Notes under the pieces: model-generated
What the model saw: the letters and a program-made list of their open reading frames with translations, nothing else
Told to the model about the DNA's origin: nothing
Databases searched by the model: none
NCBI GenBank assembly: GCA_026708685.1
Contig: JAPOUL010000085.1
Coordinates: 1 to 46,984, forward strand
Length of the DNA: 46,984 nucleotides
Source of the DNA: Bacteroidota bacterium
GTDB taxonomy: Bacteria > Bacteroidota > Rhodothermia > Rhodothermales > Bin80
Direction of reading: 5' to 3'
Translations under genes and position numbers: made by a program
Part shown: positions 8,901-17,947 of the stretch, piece after piece
Numbering within the stretch: the stretch's first letter is position 1
Layout: each line of letters opens with the position of its first letter

Positions 8901-10535
8901 ACTTGGAGCCTGCCTCAGACTGTGATCGTTACTACCGAACATGATGACGATGCTATTGATGGCTCAGCAATATTACGAAACAGAGCATCAGGTGGTAACT
9001 ATGAAGGACAAACCGCTGATGTGAATGTGACCATCACGGATATCCATGACGTTGCATTGGTGATTAATCCAACACATTTAACCATAACCGAGGGTGAAAG
9101 TGGAAACTTTACCGTGCACCTCTCCTCAGAACCAACAGCCAGTGTAAGTGTAAGTATTAGTGTGATGTTGGGCGAGGTCATGATTGATACCAATATGGAT
9201 GTAATGGGCAATCAATCCATACTCAAATTTACTACCCTTACATGGAATCAGCCTCAGACCGTCTCAGTGACTACATTTGAAGACGATGATATTGCAAACG
9301 AATCGGCAACCTTACTACTGACGGCATCAGGCGGAAATTATACCGATGAAACAGGGAAGGTCATGGTCACGATAACGGATGGCGATGATCCTCGTGAAGT
9401 AACCTTAACAGCTGCTCCTAATCCCGTAGACGAGGGACAATCCATTATTGTTACCGTTTTGCTCTCTCAGCGACTGCTTAATCCTGTCACAATTCCCCTC
9501 AGCATGACAGCAGTAAGCGCAGAAAAGGACGACTTTACTCCCGTCACCAGTGTCACCATTGAGGAAAGTAGCCTGTCAGGAACGGCCTCTATCCATACCG
9601 TTGAGGATACCGATCTAGATGATGAGACGATCAACGTTGCTTTAGGGGCTATGCCTGACTGGTTAACCTTAGGTGATCCATCCGCGGCTGAAATCACAAT
9701 CGTAGACAACTCGCCACCACCCAATCGTGCTCCAACTGTGACGATTCAATGTCAGCCCTGTACCATGCCCATGAATGCGACATCTCAATTGACTGCTTTA
9801 GCTTCAGACCCCGATGGTGATCCTCTGATCTACAGTTGGAGTGCATCCGTGGGGAGTTTTGAGGGAGACACCGATCAAGCAACGGTGCGCTGGAAAGCAC
9901 CGAACGTACCCGGTCAAGCAAGCATTGAAGTAAATGTGTCCGATGACAGGGGAGGCACCGCCTCCGATGCAATGAATATGTACATCATCAATCAACCCCC
10001 CTATTTTGATCAGTCACCCTATCACTTTGAACTTCTAGAGAAATTGGATGGCCGTCTCAATGCTATTGAACTCGGGATGGTCACAGCAGTGGATGCTGAC
10101 GGCGATGGGCTGGTTTACAAACTGATCCGTGGCGATCAGGATCGCTTCAGTGTTGATATGCATAGTGGAAAAGTCCTGTATCAGGGACCTGGTGAGGACT
10201 ATGAAACGAATCTCCAAGATTTTGAAATGGATGTGCACGCCGAAGACGAGTTTGGGGCTGATGACTCTGTAAAGGTAATCATCAAGGTAATAGATGTCAA
10301 CGAACATCCCGAAGCGATCAATGATGAGGCGATTACCATTGAAGATCAATCCAGATTAATGTACTGGCCAATGACATGGATCCTGATGGTGACCCTCTAC
10401 GGGTCCATTCTACTACAACGGCAACCCATGGAACCGTACAGATCGTCTCCAGAGAACATGTCCTGTATACTCCAAATAACGACTTTCATGGTACGGATAT
10501 CTTCACCTATATTGCTTCCGATGGGCGTGGTTTGA
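5949..10535 (+). CDS. Giant Calx-beta repeat surface protein, N-terminal part (frameshifted)
   Basis: 1528 codons as read. Residues 17-40 are a signal peptide (RKLHR, leucine run, LPAYSQA). About 11 repeats of roughly 110 residues follow to near residue 1255; most share the pattern EGGSGTYTVRLS-EPTADVTV, MEFTTSTWNQPQTV, DDDAI, NTASGGNY and VTITD, as in Calx-beta-like adhesin repeats with Asp-rich Ca-binding loops. Then come a PKD-like domain (ASDPDGDPLIYSWS), a cadherin-like domain (TAVDADGDGLVYKL, VIDVNEHP) and the start of a tandem-95 domain. After EDQSRLM near 10360 this frame loses homology; the true continuation (VLANDMDPDGDP) is in the next frame, so the last ~58 codons here are spurious. 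Likely a cell-surface adhesin whose anchor is encoded by the next entry. Confidence 0.85.
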   Translation: MDSPYEIRNHEGECLIQRKLHRLLLLLLFSVVSLPAYSQAPRTIDLSVISPLTLREGSVITVGVSLSTAPTGTVTVTISENEDDATLDKTTLTFTPSLNYHTVNITAGWDEDQENENFTISFAASGADFHGISRDLDVVIHDNINTYNIRVFDSTFSVGEASTFPQTVQLSQAPTTNVTVTLTVADPTAVTVSPTSLTFTPTNYSTPQPVIISGVDDAIFNSPRVRTTIELTATGAIEYTGVTNTIRVSVYDNEPFTTDILEGTSNNRYIYVRPYGGQGDVTVTLTSSNPNVVTVLPTTLTYPEDEGGQSKAYTITAVDNDALGNATALITITPSANYLPPGATVPLPIRGVNVQVEDDDIQSAEIRVTPSSVEVSEGSSKTYTAVLTVAPISTVTVAVTGHAGTDLSPDLTSLEFTTTNWNQPQTVTITADDDPDGQDDVITLKHTASGGGYDGKTSNVVVTVNDQDDVALVVSPVNLSITEGGSGTYTLRLSTQPTADVTVAVSSPSSKVAMDTNSDSPGNQSTMEFTASTWNQPQAVSVATSHDDDAINDTIVLSNTASGGDYDAITADVTVTITDPDAAQLVVSPTDITIPEGGTGTYTVRLSTEPTADVTVNVLVDSGEMTMDTQSSSPGSQSSMEFTTATWNEPQTVTIAAGSDDDAINGIGVLRNTANGGDYTGKTALVNVTITDVDDTELVIAPTNLTLVEGASGAYTVRLSSEPTADVTVIVSGPLNDATFDTNENLRGNQSTMEFTTSNWYELQTVTVNTLEDDDGIHESLTLQNTASGGNYAGVAGDVQVTIRDQDDIRLIVTPTDLTISEGGSGFYTVRLSSEPSGDVTVYVINTSEILTIDTNSDAPGIQTNLEFNTSNWSQPQTVRINTEEDDDVENHLVILGNTASGANYTGITADVEVTVIDDDDIGLVVTPTDISITEGSGGVYTVHLSSQPSADVTVTVSNLSNDITFDTNSSQLDSQSIMEFTTSTWSLPQTVIVTTEHDDDAIDGSAILRNRASGGNYEGQTADVNVTITDIHDVALVINPTHLTITEGESGNFTVHLSSEPTASVSVSISVMLGEVMIDTNMDVMGNQSILKFTTLTWNQPQTVSVTTFEDDDIANESATLLLTASGGNYTDETGKVMVTITDGDDPREVTLTAAPNPVDEGQSIIVTVLLSQRLLNPVTIPLSMTAVSAEKDDFTPVTSVTIEESSLSGTASIHTVEDTDLDDETINVALGAMPDWLTLGDPSAAEITIVDNSPPPNRAPTVTIQCQPCTMPMNATSQLTALASDPDGDPLIYSWSASVGSFEGDTDQATVRWKAPNVPGQASIEVNVSDDRGGTASDAMNMYIINQPPYFDQSPYHFELLEKLDGRLNAIELGMVTAVDADGDGLVYKLIRGDQDRFSVDMHSGKVLYQGPGEDYETNLQDFEMDVHAEDEFGADDSVKVIIKVIDVNEHPEAINDEAITIEDQSRLMYWPMTWILMVTLYGSILLQRQPMEPYRSSPENMSCILQITTFMVRISSPILLPMGVV

Positions 10536-12331
10536 CGGATACTGCATCCGTAATTCTGTCGGTGATTCCTGTAAATGATGCACCTAAGGCCGTAGGGACG
10601 ATTCCTGATCAGTTTCTTGATGAGGGTGGTCAGACGATTCACATTGACCTATCGCCGTACTTTGTGGATGTAGACTCCGACAATTTGTCCTATGAAACTC
10701 AATCTGGTGACCCTTCCATTGTCAACTCTATTATCACTGGATCTACGATGGAACTGATCCCATTGAACTATGGCTCAACTAGGGTCATCGTCATTGCATC
10801 GGACCCCCAAGGGCTCCAGGCAACCCATAGTTTTCAGGTCCATGTGAGTGATCGCCTCCAACGTGCAGTCATTGAGAATTTGTTAGCTGCTACTGCCCGA
10901 GGCCATTTAACCAGTATACGAACAGCGTTAAGTCACCGATTGGATATGGATCTTTGTCAGCCATCCAATCTTGCCGTCATGGGGCGACACCTTCCTTTGA
11001 GCTGGAAAAGGGCAATGACAACTCTCTCAACTCAGGTTAGAAGTACCTATCCGTCTGCACTACGAGCCATTGAGCATAGATATGGCCGGTACGGATCCTA
11101 TTATGCGTATGCTCGTCCAGTGAATAGATTCCCAGCGGCGATGAAGTTTGAGGAATTTCTCAGTCCCCTCCTACCCATACCATCACTGGCACAGCACCAT
11201 AGTGAACTCTCATCTGAAATAGCAAACTTCTTCCTTTCTTGGGATGGAGTCACGGATGAACATCAGGCATGTTCGACTCGGGGACGCTGGACTTTCTGGG
11301 GACAAGGAGACCTACAGAGGTTTGCAGGATCTCCGTCCGTTTTTGGATACGCCTCTGAATATAGTGATGAACGACTTACAGCACTGATTGGTATAGATAT
11401 AAGGTTGGAAAAACGATGGCTAACAGGAATATCTCTCTCTCGCAGCCATAGTGTTGGAAACTGGAGTGTCGTCAATTCATCGGGGAAACTTACCCAGCAT
11501 ATGACAACAGTCGCTCCATACCTGCAATGGAAAAGTCCATCTACATCCATCTGGGGATCTATTGGAGTGGGGCGAGGCCATATGCGTAATGTGCGAGCAA
11601 CGGGTAGAATGGGAACCAGTGATACATCTCTTGAAGTCGGGATGCTTCAACTTCAGCGTCGGATTAGTTCCCCCCGAGGGATTGATGTTTCGGTCATCGG
11701 TGATGTATCCTATGCGAGAATCTATACCACGGAGGGACTGGAGACCATTGATGATCAAAATGTCAGCGTCAATCAGATGCGTGTTGGAATGAACCTGTCG
11801 CTTCCTCTTCATCTAGGTAGAGCGACCATCAAACCATCTGGCAGTGCCTATGCTCGGCGTGATGGCGGTGCAGGGCAAACTGGGCGAGGAGTTGAAATCA
11901 ATGGAGGACTCTTAGCTATCTACAAGATGGTGCGCCTTCATGCCAAAGCTCGCATCCTTGCCCACCATACAGCTCAAGGCTACTCTGAACGTGGTGCGGC
12001 TATCACACTTACACTTGGTAAACATCAAAATCAACAAGGATTCTCGTTGTTGATTAATCCTGTCTGGGGAACTCCCTCCTCCACAACACGCTCTTTCTTG
12101 GATGCTCCTATCCGAAGTGCTTTCCTTTATCAAAACAACCTGCCCGATCGGTGGTCCATCAGTGCTCTGGCCAACTATGGCATCCAGTTGCCGAGAGGCT
12201 TTCGCTTAGACCTTCATAGTAATTTTGGTCCTTCCATCGGAGGAGTTGGATTAGGATTCCGTTTGAGTACTTCGCATGAAATTCCCCATCCGGTGACCAC
12301 GATTGATTCGCAGAAATACCTCGTTCCTTGA
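10376..12331 (+). CDS. Giant surface protein, C-terminal part: tandem-95 domains plus autotransporter barrel
   Basis: 651 codons in the frame that continues the preceding gene. Residues 1-70 complete a tandem-95/Big_9 domain (DPDGDPLRV, GTVQI, YTPNNDFHGTDIFTYIASDG, VNDAP); 71-160 form another Ig/cadherin-like domain (VDVDSDNLSYE). A linker to about residue 300 is followed by an autotransporter-type beta-barrel (RWTFWGQGDLQRFAGS, ALIGIDIRLEKRWLTGISLS, WGSIGVGRG). The nominal ATG at 10376 lies mid-domain and has no signal peptide, so it is not a real start: the two frames are one gene of about 2,100 codons missing one base near 10350-10362. If the shift is real, the barrel is not made and the adhesin would be released or degraded. 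Confidence 0.85.
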   Translation: MDPDGDPLRVHSTTTATHGTVQIVSREHVLYTPNNDFHGTDIFTYIASDGRGLTDTASVILSVIPVNDAPKAVGTIPDQFLDEGGQTIHIDLSPYFVDVDSDNLSYETQSGDPSIVNSIITGSTMELIPLNYGSTRVIVIASDPQGLQATHSFQVHVSDRLQRAVIENLLAATARGHLTSIRTALSHRLDMDLCQPSNLAVMGRHLPLSWKRAMTTLSTQVRSTYPSALRAIEHRYGRYGSYYAYARPVNRFPAAMKFEEFLSPLLPIPSLAQHHSELSSEIANFFLSWDGVTDEHQACSTRGRWTFWGQGDLQRFAGSPSVFGYASEYSDERLTALIGIDIRLEKRWLTGISLSRSHSVGNWSVVNSSGKLTQHMTTVAPYLQWKSPSTSIWGSIGVGRGHMRNVRATGRMGTSDTSLEVGMLQLQRRISSPRGIDVSVIGDVSYARIYTTEGLETIDDQNVSVNQMRVGMNLSLPLHLGRATIKPSGSAYARRDGGAGQTGRGVEINGGLLAIYKMVRLHAKARILAHHTAQGYSERGAAITLTLGKHQNQQGFSLLINPVWGTPSSTTRSFLDAPIRSAFLYQNNLPDRWSISALANYGIQLPRGFRLDLHSNFGPSIGGVGLGFRLSTSHEIPHPVTTIDSQKYLVP

Positions 12332-12352
12332 ACACCAACTGGGTTGGTTCAA
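12328..12352 (+). terminator. Imperfect hairpin at the end of the giant surface gene
   Basis: TTGAAC pairs with GTTCAA and CAAC with GTTG around a 3-nt loop, with a 2-nt bulge, starting on the stop codon of the gene. No clear T-run follows, so termination is only suggested. Confidence 0.3.
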
Positions 12353-12786
12353 GAATCATCTCCGGTCCATACGTTTTTGGACGGACAAATACTCATCGTT
12401 CAACATACGTTTTGATCATTTTTCTTGTAGCCAACCACCGGGCCTATTCATAGAATGCACAGTCATGACAGCTAGCCCTTTCATCGTTGTGGCTACTTCA
12501 GAAAGGTGTCCACATTTATAATCCGGGCAACTCGGTTGGTGAGCCAATCTTCTCCGATATAACGAGTCCAGATTGCTACATTAGTTACACTTCATTGAAG
12601 TCTGTATGTATGTCTTCCATGAATGACGACTCCTTCGCAGTAACGCTTCAAGAGTAGAATAGCAAAGACGAAAAAATCTTCACCAAGTCATGGGATCACA
12701 TCTAACCTTTGATCTCTTTATGACCAAAACGGCATCTTTCGCATGGGATTCAGCACCTATCAACTGGGGAGTGATGTCTCCCATCT
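12353..12786. other. Intergenic region between convergent genes, possible gene fossil
   Basis: About 430 bp with no intact gene. On the minus strand, roughly 12680 down to 12505, one frame reads protein-like text (FFVFAILLLKRYCEGVVIHG, one stop, then NVAIWTRYIGEDWLTNRVAR) ending at a stop. I do not recognise it; it could be the fossil of a gene that lay in front of the LVIVD gene, or chance. Confidence 0.3.
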
Positions 12787-14703
12787 TTACGGGCGGACTG
12801 GATCCATTCTTGTAACCCAAATTCCACTGTTAAGGTCGGATGTGTAAATATGTCCCTTAAATACCTGCGGCCCCCATGTTATCGGCCACTCTGGAATCAT
12901 TGATGGATCATCGGTCGTCATGATATGTGCAATCACCCGCCCCTGTTGATCTAAATTCCCTCGCAGTTGACCACTGATATCAACGACTCGTAATCCACCC
13001 TGATCATCGCCCACATATAAACGATCATCTTCCACCCATACATGGTGTGCCCTTGTGTCAGATATTTCATATCGTGCGACTTCATGAGGTGATTCAATGT
13101 CCGATACGTCAAGAATATGAATAAAGCTTTGGGCATCTGTCGGTGTGCTACCGTCCCCATTCTTCGGGAAAATTTCATTGCCCACAAATAGATAATCCTC
13201 ATATCGCCATGCGAAATGTGCATGACCTTCCCGATCAGCGAAACGGTTCATCATGACTGGCTGAACAGGAGTCCCTCCAAGGGTGCCACGTCCCACATCA
13301 AGGATCACCACCCCATGATCCCCATAGGATACATAGGCATAACCATCCTGAACAATGACATCGTGAAGCGTTGCGTCTTTCCTGTTCAACTCCCAACGCC
13401 CAACTTCTTCGGGAGAAAGAGGGTCAGAAATATCTATGATATGGAGTGCACTGTTATGGCATGCATAGATTAGATCTTGCTCAATCCACACATGGTGGAT
13501 GGCACTTTTGAGCGTTTCACGATACTCCGATAAAATTGTGGGGTGGGCTGGATTGGACAGATCCAGAAGCACAATTGCACCATCCTGACCGGAGATGTCC
13601 TTACCAATGATCACCCCGATCTCATTGCTGTAATGAACATTCACATCAACAATACTTTGAGCATTAACCTGAAGAGAATCCAACAGGATCGGCTGCTCTG
13701 GATGTGTGATGTCAAATACCTTCATCCAATCATACATCACAGTGCCAACATAGGCGTAGTCACGCCCGTCAATGCCTTCAAATGCCCACATATCCCCAGA
13801 GCGATGATGTGTAATCGCCCCGCGTCCAATCACCGATAATGTTTCTTGGTAAACTCTTGGGTCTACCCTTAAGATCAACGACCTCTGAATCTCTTCACCA
13901 ATATGTGCAGTCACCGTGTAATCTCGTGCATCCTCGGCGACAAAGACACCATCTGTACCCTCACTTTCTAAATATAACCCACCCCCAGATGCTTCCCACC
14001 GCGGATAAATGCCTCCCACCACATCTCCCCGCTGATCAACCGCACGAACCCGAAATCGTACAACATCTCCTTGACGAACAATGTATCGATTTTGAGCTAT
14101 CTGATACGAAACAACGGGATTTTCTCGGACCGTCACTTCAATGTCGGTCTTCAAACCTGAAGTCTGAACGGTGATCACCGCGGAGCCGGGCTGCTTTCCG
14201 TGAACGCGACCGTCACTACTGACCGTAGCAATGGTGCGATGGCTACTTTTGTATTGAATTCGTTCTTCCGTAACTGAACCATTCACCGTAACATGGATGG
14301 GCATACTCGTCTGTGATAGAATCACCGACGAGGGCAAACTTGCCTCAAGGTGCCCCTCACTGCTTTTCTCCACTTCAATCTCTGCATATCCCGGTTTTCC
14401 TCTTATAACTGTTGCAAGAATCATCTGCCAAGGTGTAAAGGCCTGCACTACCCCGAATTGATCCACCGACATGATAGATGACTCTGCAATATGCCAATCT
14501 GAACGTTCTCTATTATCTTTATTGTATGCTGTGGCCGAAAACTGCTTGGTCTCCACAACCTCCAATATTGCTGAATGAGGGAAAATTTCTGTACCATCAG
14601 GAAGTCCAACCTGATGGTTCACCTGTAGAATCAATCCAAGAAAGATCAAAAACATATAACCCTGATGATAGATTTGCGATCCAACTTCTTTGTACCCTTG
14701 CAT
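12787..14703 (-). CDS. Exported LVIVD-repeat protein with Ig-like domain
   Basis: 638 residues. Near the N-terminus is a hydrophobic segment (MFLIFLGLILQV) acting as signal peptide or anchor. Residues ~20-270 hold bacterial Ig-like folds (TIATVSSDGRVHGKQPGSAV is a Big_2-type strand pair). The C-terminal ~330 residues are LVIVD repeats, a beta-propeller-like surface module: YAYVGTVMYDWMKVFDITHP, LIYACHNSALHIIDISDP, YAYVSYGDHGVVILDV, RLYVGDDQGGLRVVDIS. Function unknown; such proteins are extracellular and probably bind other molecules. The frame stays open to 14898, but those codons lie inside the MATE gene and lack signal features. ATG 14703 is chosen; ATG 14655 is the alternative. Confidence 0.8.
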   Translation of the reverse strand: MQGYKEVGSQIYHQGYMFLIFLGLILQVNHQVGLPDGTEIFPHSAILEVVETKQFSATAYNKDNRERSDWHIAESSIMSVDQFGVVQAFTPWQMILATVIRGKPGYAEIEVEKSSEGHLEASLPSSVILSQTSMPIHVTVNGSVTEERIQYKSSHRTIATVSSDGRVHGKQPGSAVITVQTSGLKTDIEVTVRENPVVSYQIAQNRYIVRQGDVVRFRVRAVDQRGDVVGGIYPRWEASGGGLYLESEGTDGVFVAEDARDYTVTAHIGEEIQRSLILRVDPRVYQETLSVIGRGAITHHRSGDMWAFEGIDGRDYAYVGTVMYDWMKVFDITHPEQPILLDSLQVNAQSIVDVNVHYSNEIGVIIGKDISGQDGAIVLLDLSNPAHPTILSEYRETLKSAIHHVWIEQDLIYACHNSALHIIDISDPLSPEEVGRWELNRKDATLHDVIVQDGYAYVSYGDHGVVILDVGRGTLGGTPVQPVMMNRFADREGHAHFAWRYEDYLFVGNEIFPKNGDGSTPTDAQSFIHILDVSDIESPHEVARYEISDTRAHHVWVEDDRLYVGDDQGGLRVVDISGQLRGNLDQQGRVIAHIMTTDDPSMIPEWPITWGPQVFKGHIYTSDLNSGIWVTRMDPVRP

Positions 14704-16132
14704 GATCCTTAACCAATTGAAGTGGGGGGATTCCTCAGCCTCAAAAGTCCATCTCTTTAGGAGTGAGGCACGAAACGTCACAGCTCTCTCAATTCCAATT
14801 GTCGCCACGCAGTTAGGCCAGATCAGCAATGGATTCATTGATGTGATGATGGTCGGCCGTCTTGGTCCACCTGAGCTGGCTGGAGTTGCACTCGGCAATG
14901 CAACGTATTTTCTTTTTGCCTTGATTGGGATCGGAGTCCTGTTGGCCGTTGGTCCTCTGGTCTCACAGGCGTACGGTGCAAAACAGCACGACCCGATCGG
15001 GCGTACAGTGCGTCAAGCCATCTGGCTGGCTACACTGTTGTCTCTTCCAGTCCTTCTGATCATGTGGAATGCACGCATTCCATGGACGGTGATGCAACAG
15101 GATCCCTCAACGATCGCCTATGCTGAAGGGTATTTACGTGCAGCCATGTGGGGATTTCTCCCGTTCATGTGGTTCAATGGACTGCGTAATTTTGTGGAAG
15201 CCATTGGCCGCCCCCTCCCCGTCACCATTATCATTGTGGCAGGAATTCTACTGAATATCTTCGCCAACTACGCTCTGATGTTTGGCCACTTCGGATTTCC
15301 ACGCCTTGGACTGATTGGAACGGGATGGTCCACCAGCATTGTCCATTGGTTCATGTTTGCTGCGATCGCGAGTTATGTTTCAACCCAAACCCCCTATCGA
15401 TCCTACGGTGTTCTCAGGAAACTTCGAACTCCAGACTTGAGCTACTTCAGGGAATTGCTACGTGTCGGGCTCCCCATTGGAGGATCAATCGGGCTTGAGG
15501 TCACTCTGTTTAGCGCGACAGCATTTCTGATTGGCACCTTCGGAGCCGTTCCCATTGCCGCACACCAGATTGCGATTCAGTGTGCCGCCATCACCTACAT
15601 GGTTCCTTTGGGAATTGGATTGGCCACCTCGGTCCGAGTTGGGCAAAATATTGGTGCAAAAGATCCAACTGCCGCAGCTCTATCTGGGTATACAGGAATT
15701 GGCTTGGCCTTCCTGTTTATGACCTGTACAGCACTGCTTTTTTTGTTTGCACCAACATGGATTACGAGTATCTATATTGATATACATGACCCAGAAAATG
15801 TTGATACTGCACTTCAGGTCATCAGCCTCCTAGGGATTGCTGCAATCTTTCAACTCTTTGATGGAGTACAAGCGACCGCACTGGGAGCCTTGCGAGGATT
15901 AAAGGATACCAAGTTTCCAATGATTCTTGGATTTATTGCTTACTGGCTCATTGGGATGCCAACAGGACTCGGCTTAGGATTTGGCCTTCAGTGGGGGCCT
16001 GAGGGTTTCTGGTGGGGGTTGGTCGTAGGTTTATTTGCCGCTTCCATCTTATTTTGTATGCGATTTTATCGGATGACCAACCGACATTCTGCAGTGGTCC
16101 CATCATTTAAACAATATTCAAATGACCGGTGA
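14702..16132 (+). CDS. MATE family multidrug/Na+ (or H+) antiporter
   Basis: 476 residues with about 12 hydrophobic segments, the normal MATE length. It opens ARNVTALSIPIVATQLGQIS and NGFIDVMMVGRLGPPELAGV, a classic NorM-like N-terminus, and the second half repeats the fold (RVGLPIGGSIGLEVTLFS, AAHQIAIQCAAITYMVPLGI). It exports cationic drugs or metabolites using an ion gradient; substrates cannot be inferred. The ATG at 14702 is preferred over the TTG at 14690. The start overlaps the start codon of the divergent LVIVD gene, and the stop overlaps the start of the mod gene by 11 bp. Confidence 0.9.
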   Translation: MILNQLKWGDSSASKVHLFRSEARNVTALSIPIVATQLGQISNGFIDVMMVGRLGPPELAGVALGNATYFLFALIGIGVLLAVGPLVSQAYGAKQHDPIGRTVRQAIWLATLLSLPVLLIMWNARIPWTVMQQDPSTIAYAEGYLRAAMWGFLPFMWFNGLRNFVEAIGRPLPVTIIIVAGILLNIFANYALMFGHFGFPRLGLIGTGWSTSIVHWFMFAAIASYVSTQTPYRSYGVLRKLRTPDLSYFRELLRVGLPIGGSIGLEVTLFSATAFLIGTFGAVPIAAHQIAIQCAAITYMVPLGIGLATSVRVGQNIGAKDPTAAALSGYTGIGLAFLFMTCTALLFLFAPTWITSIYIDIHDPENVDTALQVISLLGIAAIFQLFDGVQATALGALRGLKDTKFPMILGFIAYWLIGMPTGLGLGFGLQWGPEGFWWGLVVGLFAASILFCMRFYRMTNRHSAVVPSFKQYSNDR

Positions 16133-16826
16133 GAGTCTTACTCCGTCAGAAGTTAAACTGAATCAACTGTATGAAATCCTCCCAGAAGCATTCTCTGAGG
16201 GGAAAGTTGACTTTGAAAAGTTAAAAGTTACCCTCGGGGAACATCTTCATTTTACGGATGAACGCTATGTGCTCAACTGGGCTGGGAAAAGTGATTCTTT
16301 CCGAGAACTTCAGAGCCCAATTACCAATACTCTGGTTCCGGTTCAAAAGGAGCCCGTGAATTTTGATACATCCAAACACGTATTTATTGAAGGCGAAAAC
16401 TTGGATGTATTAAAAGTGCTGCAAAGAAGTTACTTCAATAAGGTAAAGATGATCTACATCGATCCTCCCTATAATACTGGTAGTGATTCCTTCATCTATC
16501 CCGACAAATTTTGTGAATCCAAAGATAAATATGAAAAGCAGGTCGGTTACAAAGACAACGATGGAAATCTGGTCCGTGAAGACTCGTTACGAAAGAATAG
16601 AAAAGAAAACGGACATTATCATAGCAGCTGGTTGAATATGATGTACCCCCGTCTCTTCTTGGCAAAAAGCCTGCTGAGAGTCGATGGTTTGATTTTTGTC
16701 TCTATTGATGATCATGAGGTTCATAATCTTCGGCTATTGATGGATGAAATTTTTGGACATGAAAATTTTGAGGGTCATATCCACTGGAGGAGACCGATAA
16801 CCAGCCCAATGATAAAACAAAGATGA
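16122..16826 (+). CDS. Type III restriction-modification methylase Mod, N-terminal part (frameshifted)
   Basis: 234 codons as read. It holds the N-terminal region typical of Mod (LLPEAFSEGKVDFEKL-like opening and KHVFIEGENLDVLKVLQRSY) and methyltransferase motif IV, MIYIDPPYNTGSDSF, near residue 112: the DPPY of amino-methyltransferases (beta class, motif IV before motif I). The frame breaks near 16795: after HWRR it reads PITSPMIKQR and stops, while the next frame reads DNQPNDKTKMIG, the conserved continuation. A single missing base explains it. The ATG overlaps the MATE stop by 11 bp, so expression would depend on that transcript. Confidence 0.85.
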   Translation: MTGESLTPSEVKLNQLYEILPEAFSEGKVDFEKLKVTLGEHLHFTDERYVLNWAGKSDSFRELQSPITNTLVPVQKEPVNFDTSKHVFIEGENLDVLKVLQRSYFNKVKMIYIDPPYNTGSDSFIYPDKFCESKDKYEKQVGYKDNDGNLVREDSLRKNRKENGHYHSSWLNMMYPRLFLAKSLLRVDGLIFVSIDDHEVHNLRLLMDEIFGHENFEGHIHWRRPITSPMIKQR

Positions 16827-17947
16827 TTGGGCTTGTAGCTGAACATATCTTGTGCTATGCTAATCATTCCAGAAACTTCAAGGAGAGCGGTGTAGGTAAA
16901 TTGCCCCTTACGGGCAACTTCTCCAACCCAGATGATGATCCTCAAGGGGAATGGGCTTCCAAACCATGGAAAGTGGGGTCAGATCAAACTGGAAATAGGT
17001 ATACCATCATCACCCCCACTGGCGTTGAACATACTGAAGAGTGGATGGGTGAAGAAGCCACATATCAAAAACTGTTGGCTGAAAACAGGATTATCTTTCC
17101 TAAAAATGGATCTGGTCTGCCCCGAAAAAAGTATTACAAATTCGAGAGAGAACAAGAGGGACAATGTGCAAACAACTGGTGGTCGCACGATTTATTTGGT
17201 CATAATCAGGAGGGAAATGATGAGTTAACAACCCTATTCAACGGAAGAAAAAATATCTTCTCAAATCCTAAACCCACCCGCCTGATAAAATCCTTGATGC
17301 AAATTGCAAACGTCAAGGATGGAGACTATGTTTTGGATTTTTTTGGTGGTTCTGGTTCAACAGCTGATTCAATTCTCAAGTACTCCACAGAGGGAGTGAA
17401 CCCTCATTTTATTATTGTGCAACTTGCGGAGAGGATTGAGGAGAATCTGCCCAAAAATAAAGAGATTATTCGCTTTTTGAAAGATCTAAACCTTCCTTTT
17501 AATATCGCAGAACTCTCTAAAGAACGCATTCGACGCTCTGTGCACTTAAATAACGGCGATGGCTTTAAAGTATTTCGACTCTCTCCAAGCAACTTTAAGC
17601 AATGGAGACAAATCGATGATGGAACATCTCTGAAAGAGCAGATGGAACTCTTTGTTGATCCTATTGAGCCCGATACATCCATCGATTATATCGTCTATGA
17701 ACTTATGCTTAAAAATGGCAAGGAATTAACTTGTTCTATTCAAAAGAAAAGAGATCTCTATATGATTGATGGCAATGATTTAGTGTTTATTTTGGACCGT
17801 ATCAATCCCGATATTGTTGAATACATTCTAGAATTGCGTCCAAAAAAAGTGATCGCATTAGACAGGCTTTTCTTTAACAATGATCCTTTGAAAACTAATA
17901 CGATTCTTCAGATGAAACATGTTGAGATAGAATTTATTACACTTTGA
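16823..17947 (+). CDS. Type III restriction-modification methylase Mod, C-terminal part
   Basis: 374 codons continuing Mod in the second frame: MIGLVAEHILCYA, a target-recognition region (GVEHTEEWMGEEATYQ, ENRIIFPKNGSGLPRKK), then motif I, DYVLDFFGGSGSTADSIL, near residue 172, which binds S-adenosylmethionine. Mod N- and C-parts together span about 608 codons, a normal length for a type III Mod subunit, and both catalytic motifs are intact. Only the one-base shift near 16795 separates them. Alone this fragment lacks DPPY and cannot methylate DNA. Type III mod genes are often phase variable, but no repeat tract is visible at the break, so decay or sequence error is likelier. Confidence 0.85.
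   Translation: MIGLVAEHILCYANHSRNFKESGVGKLPLTGNFSNPDDDPQGEWASKPWKVGSDQTGNRYTIITPTGVEHTEEWMGEEATYQKLLAENRIIFPKNGSGLPRKKYYKFEREQEGQCANNWWSHDLFGHNQEGNDELTTLFNGRKNIFSNPKPTRLIKSLMQIANVKDGDYVLDFFGGSGSTADSILKYSTEGVNPHFIIVQLAERIEENLPKNKEIIRFLKDLNLPFNIAELSKERIRRSVHLNNGDGFKVFRLSPSNFKQWRQIDDGTSLKEQMELFVDPIEPDTSIDYIVYELMLKNGKELTCSIQKKRDLYMIDGNDLVFILDRINPDIVEYILELRPKKVIALDRLFFNNDPLKTNTILQMKHVEIEFITL

Noticed and set aside
6000..9700. Regular repeats that could suggest a CRISPR array
   Set aside because: They repeat at protein level about every 330 bp (Calx-beta domains), with diverged DNA and no short identical repeats or spacers.
10340..10380. Programmed ribosomal frameshift in the giant surface gene
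   Set aside because: No slippery heptamer or following stem-loop was seen; a missing base or true mutation is simpler.
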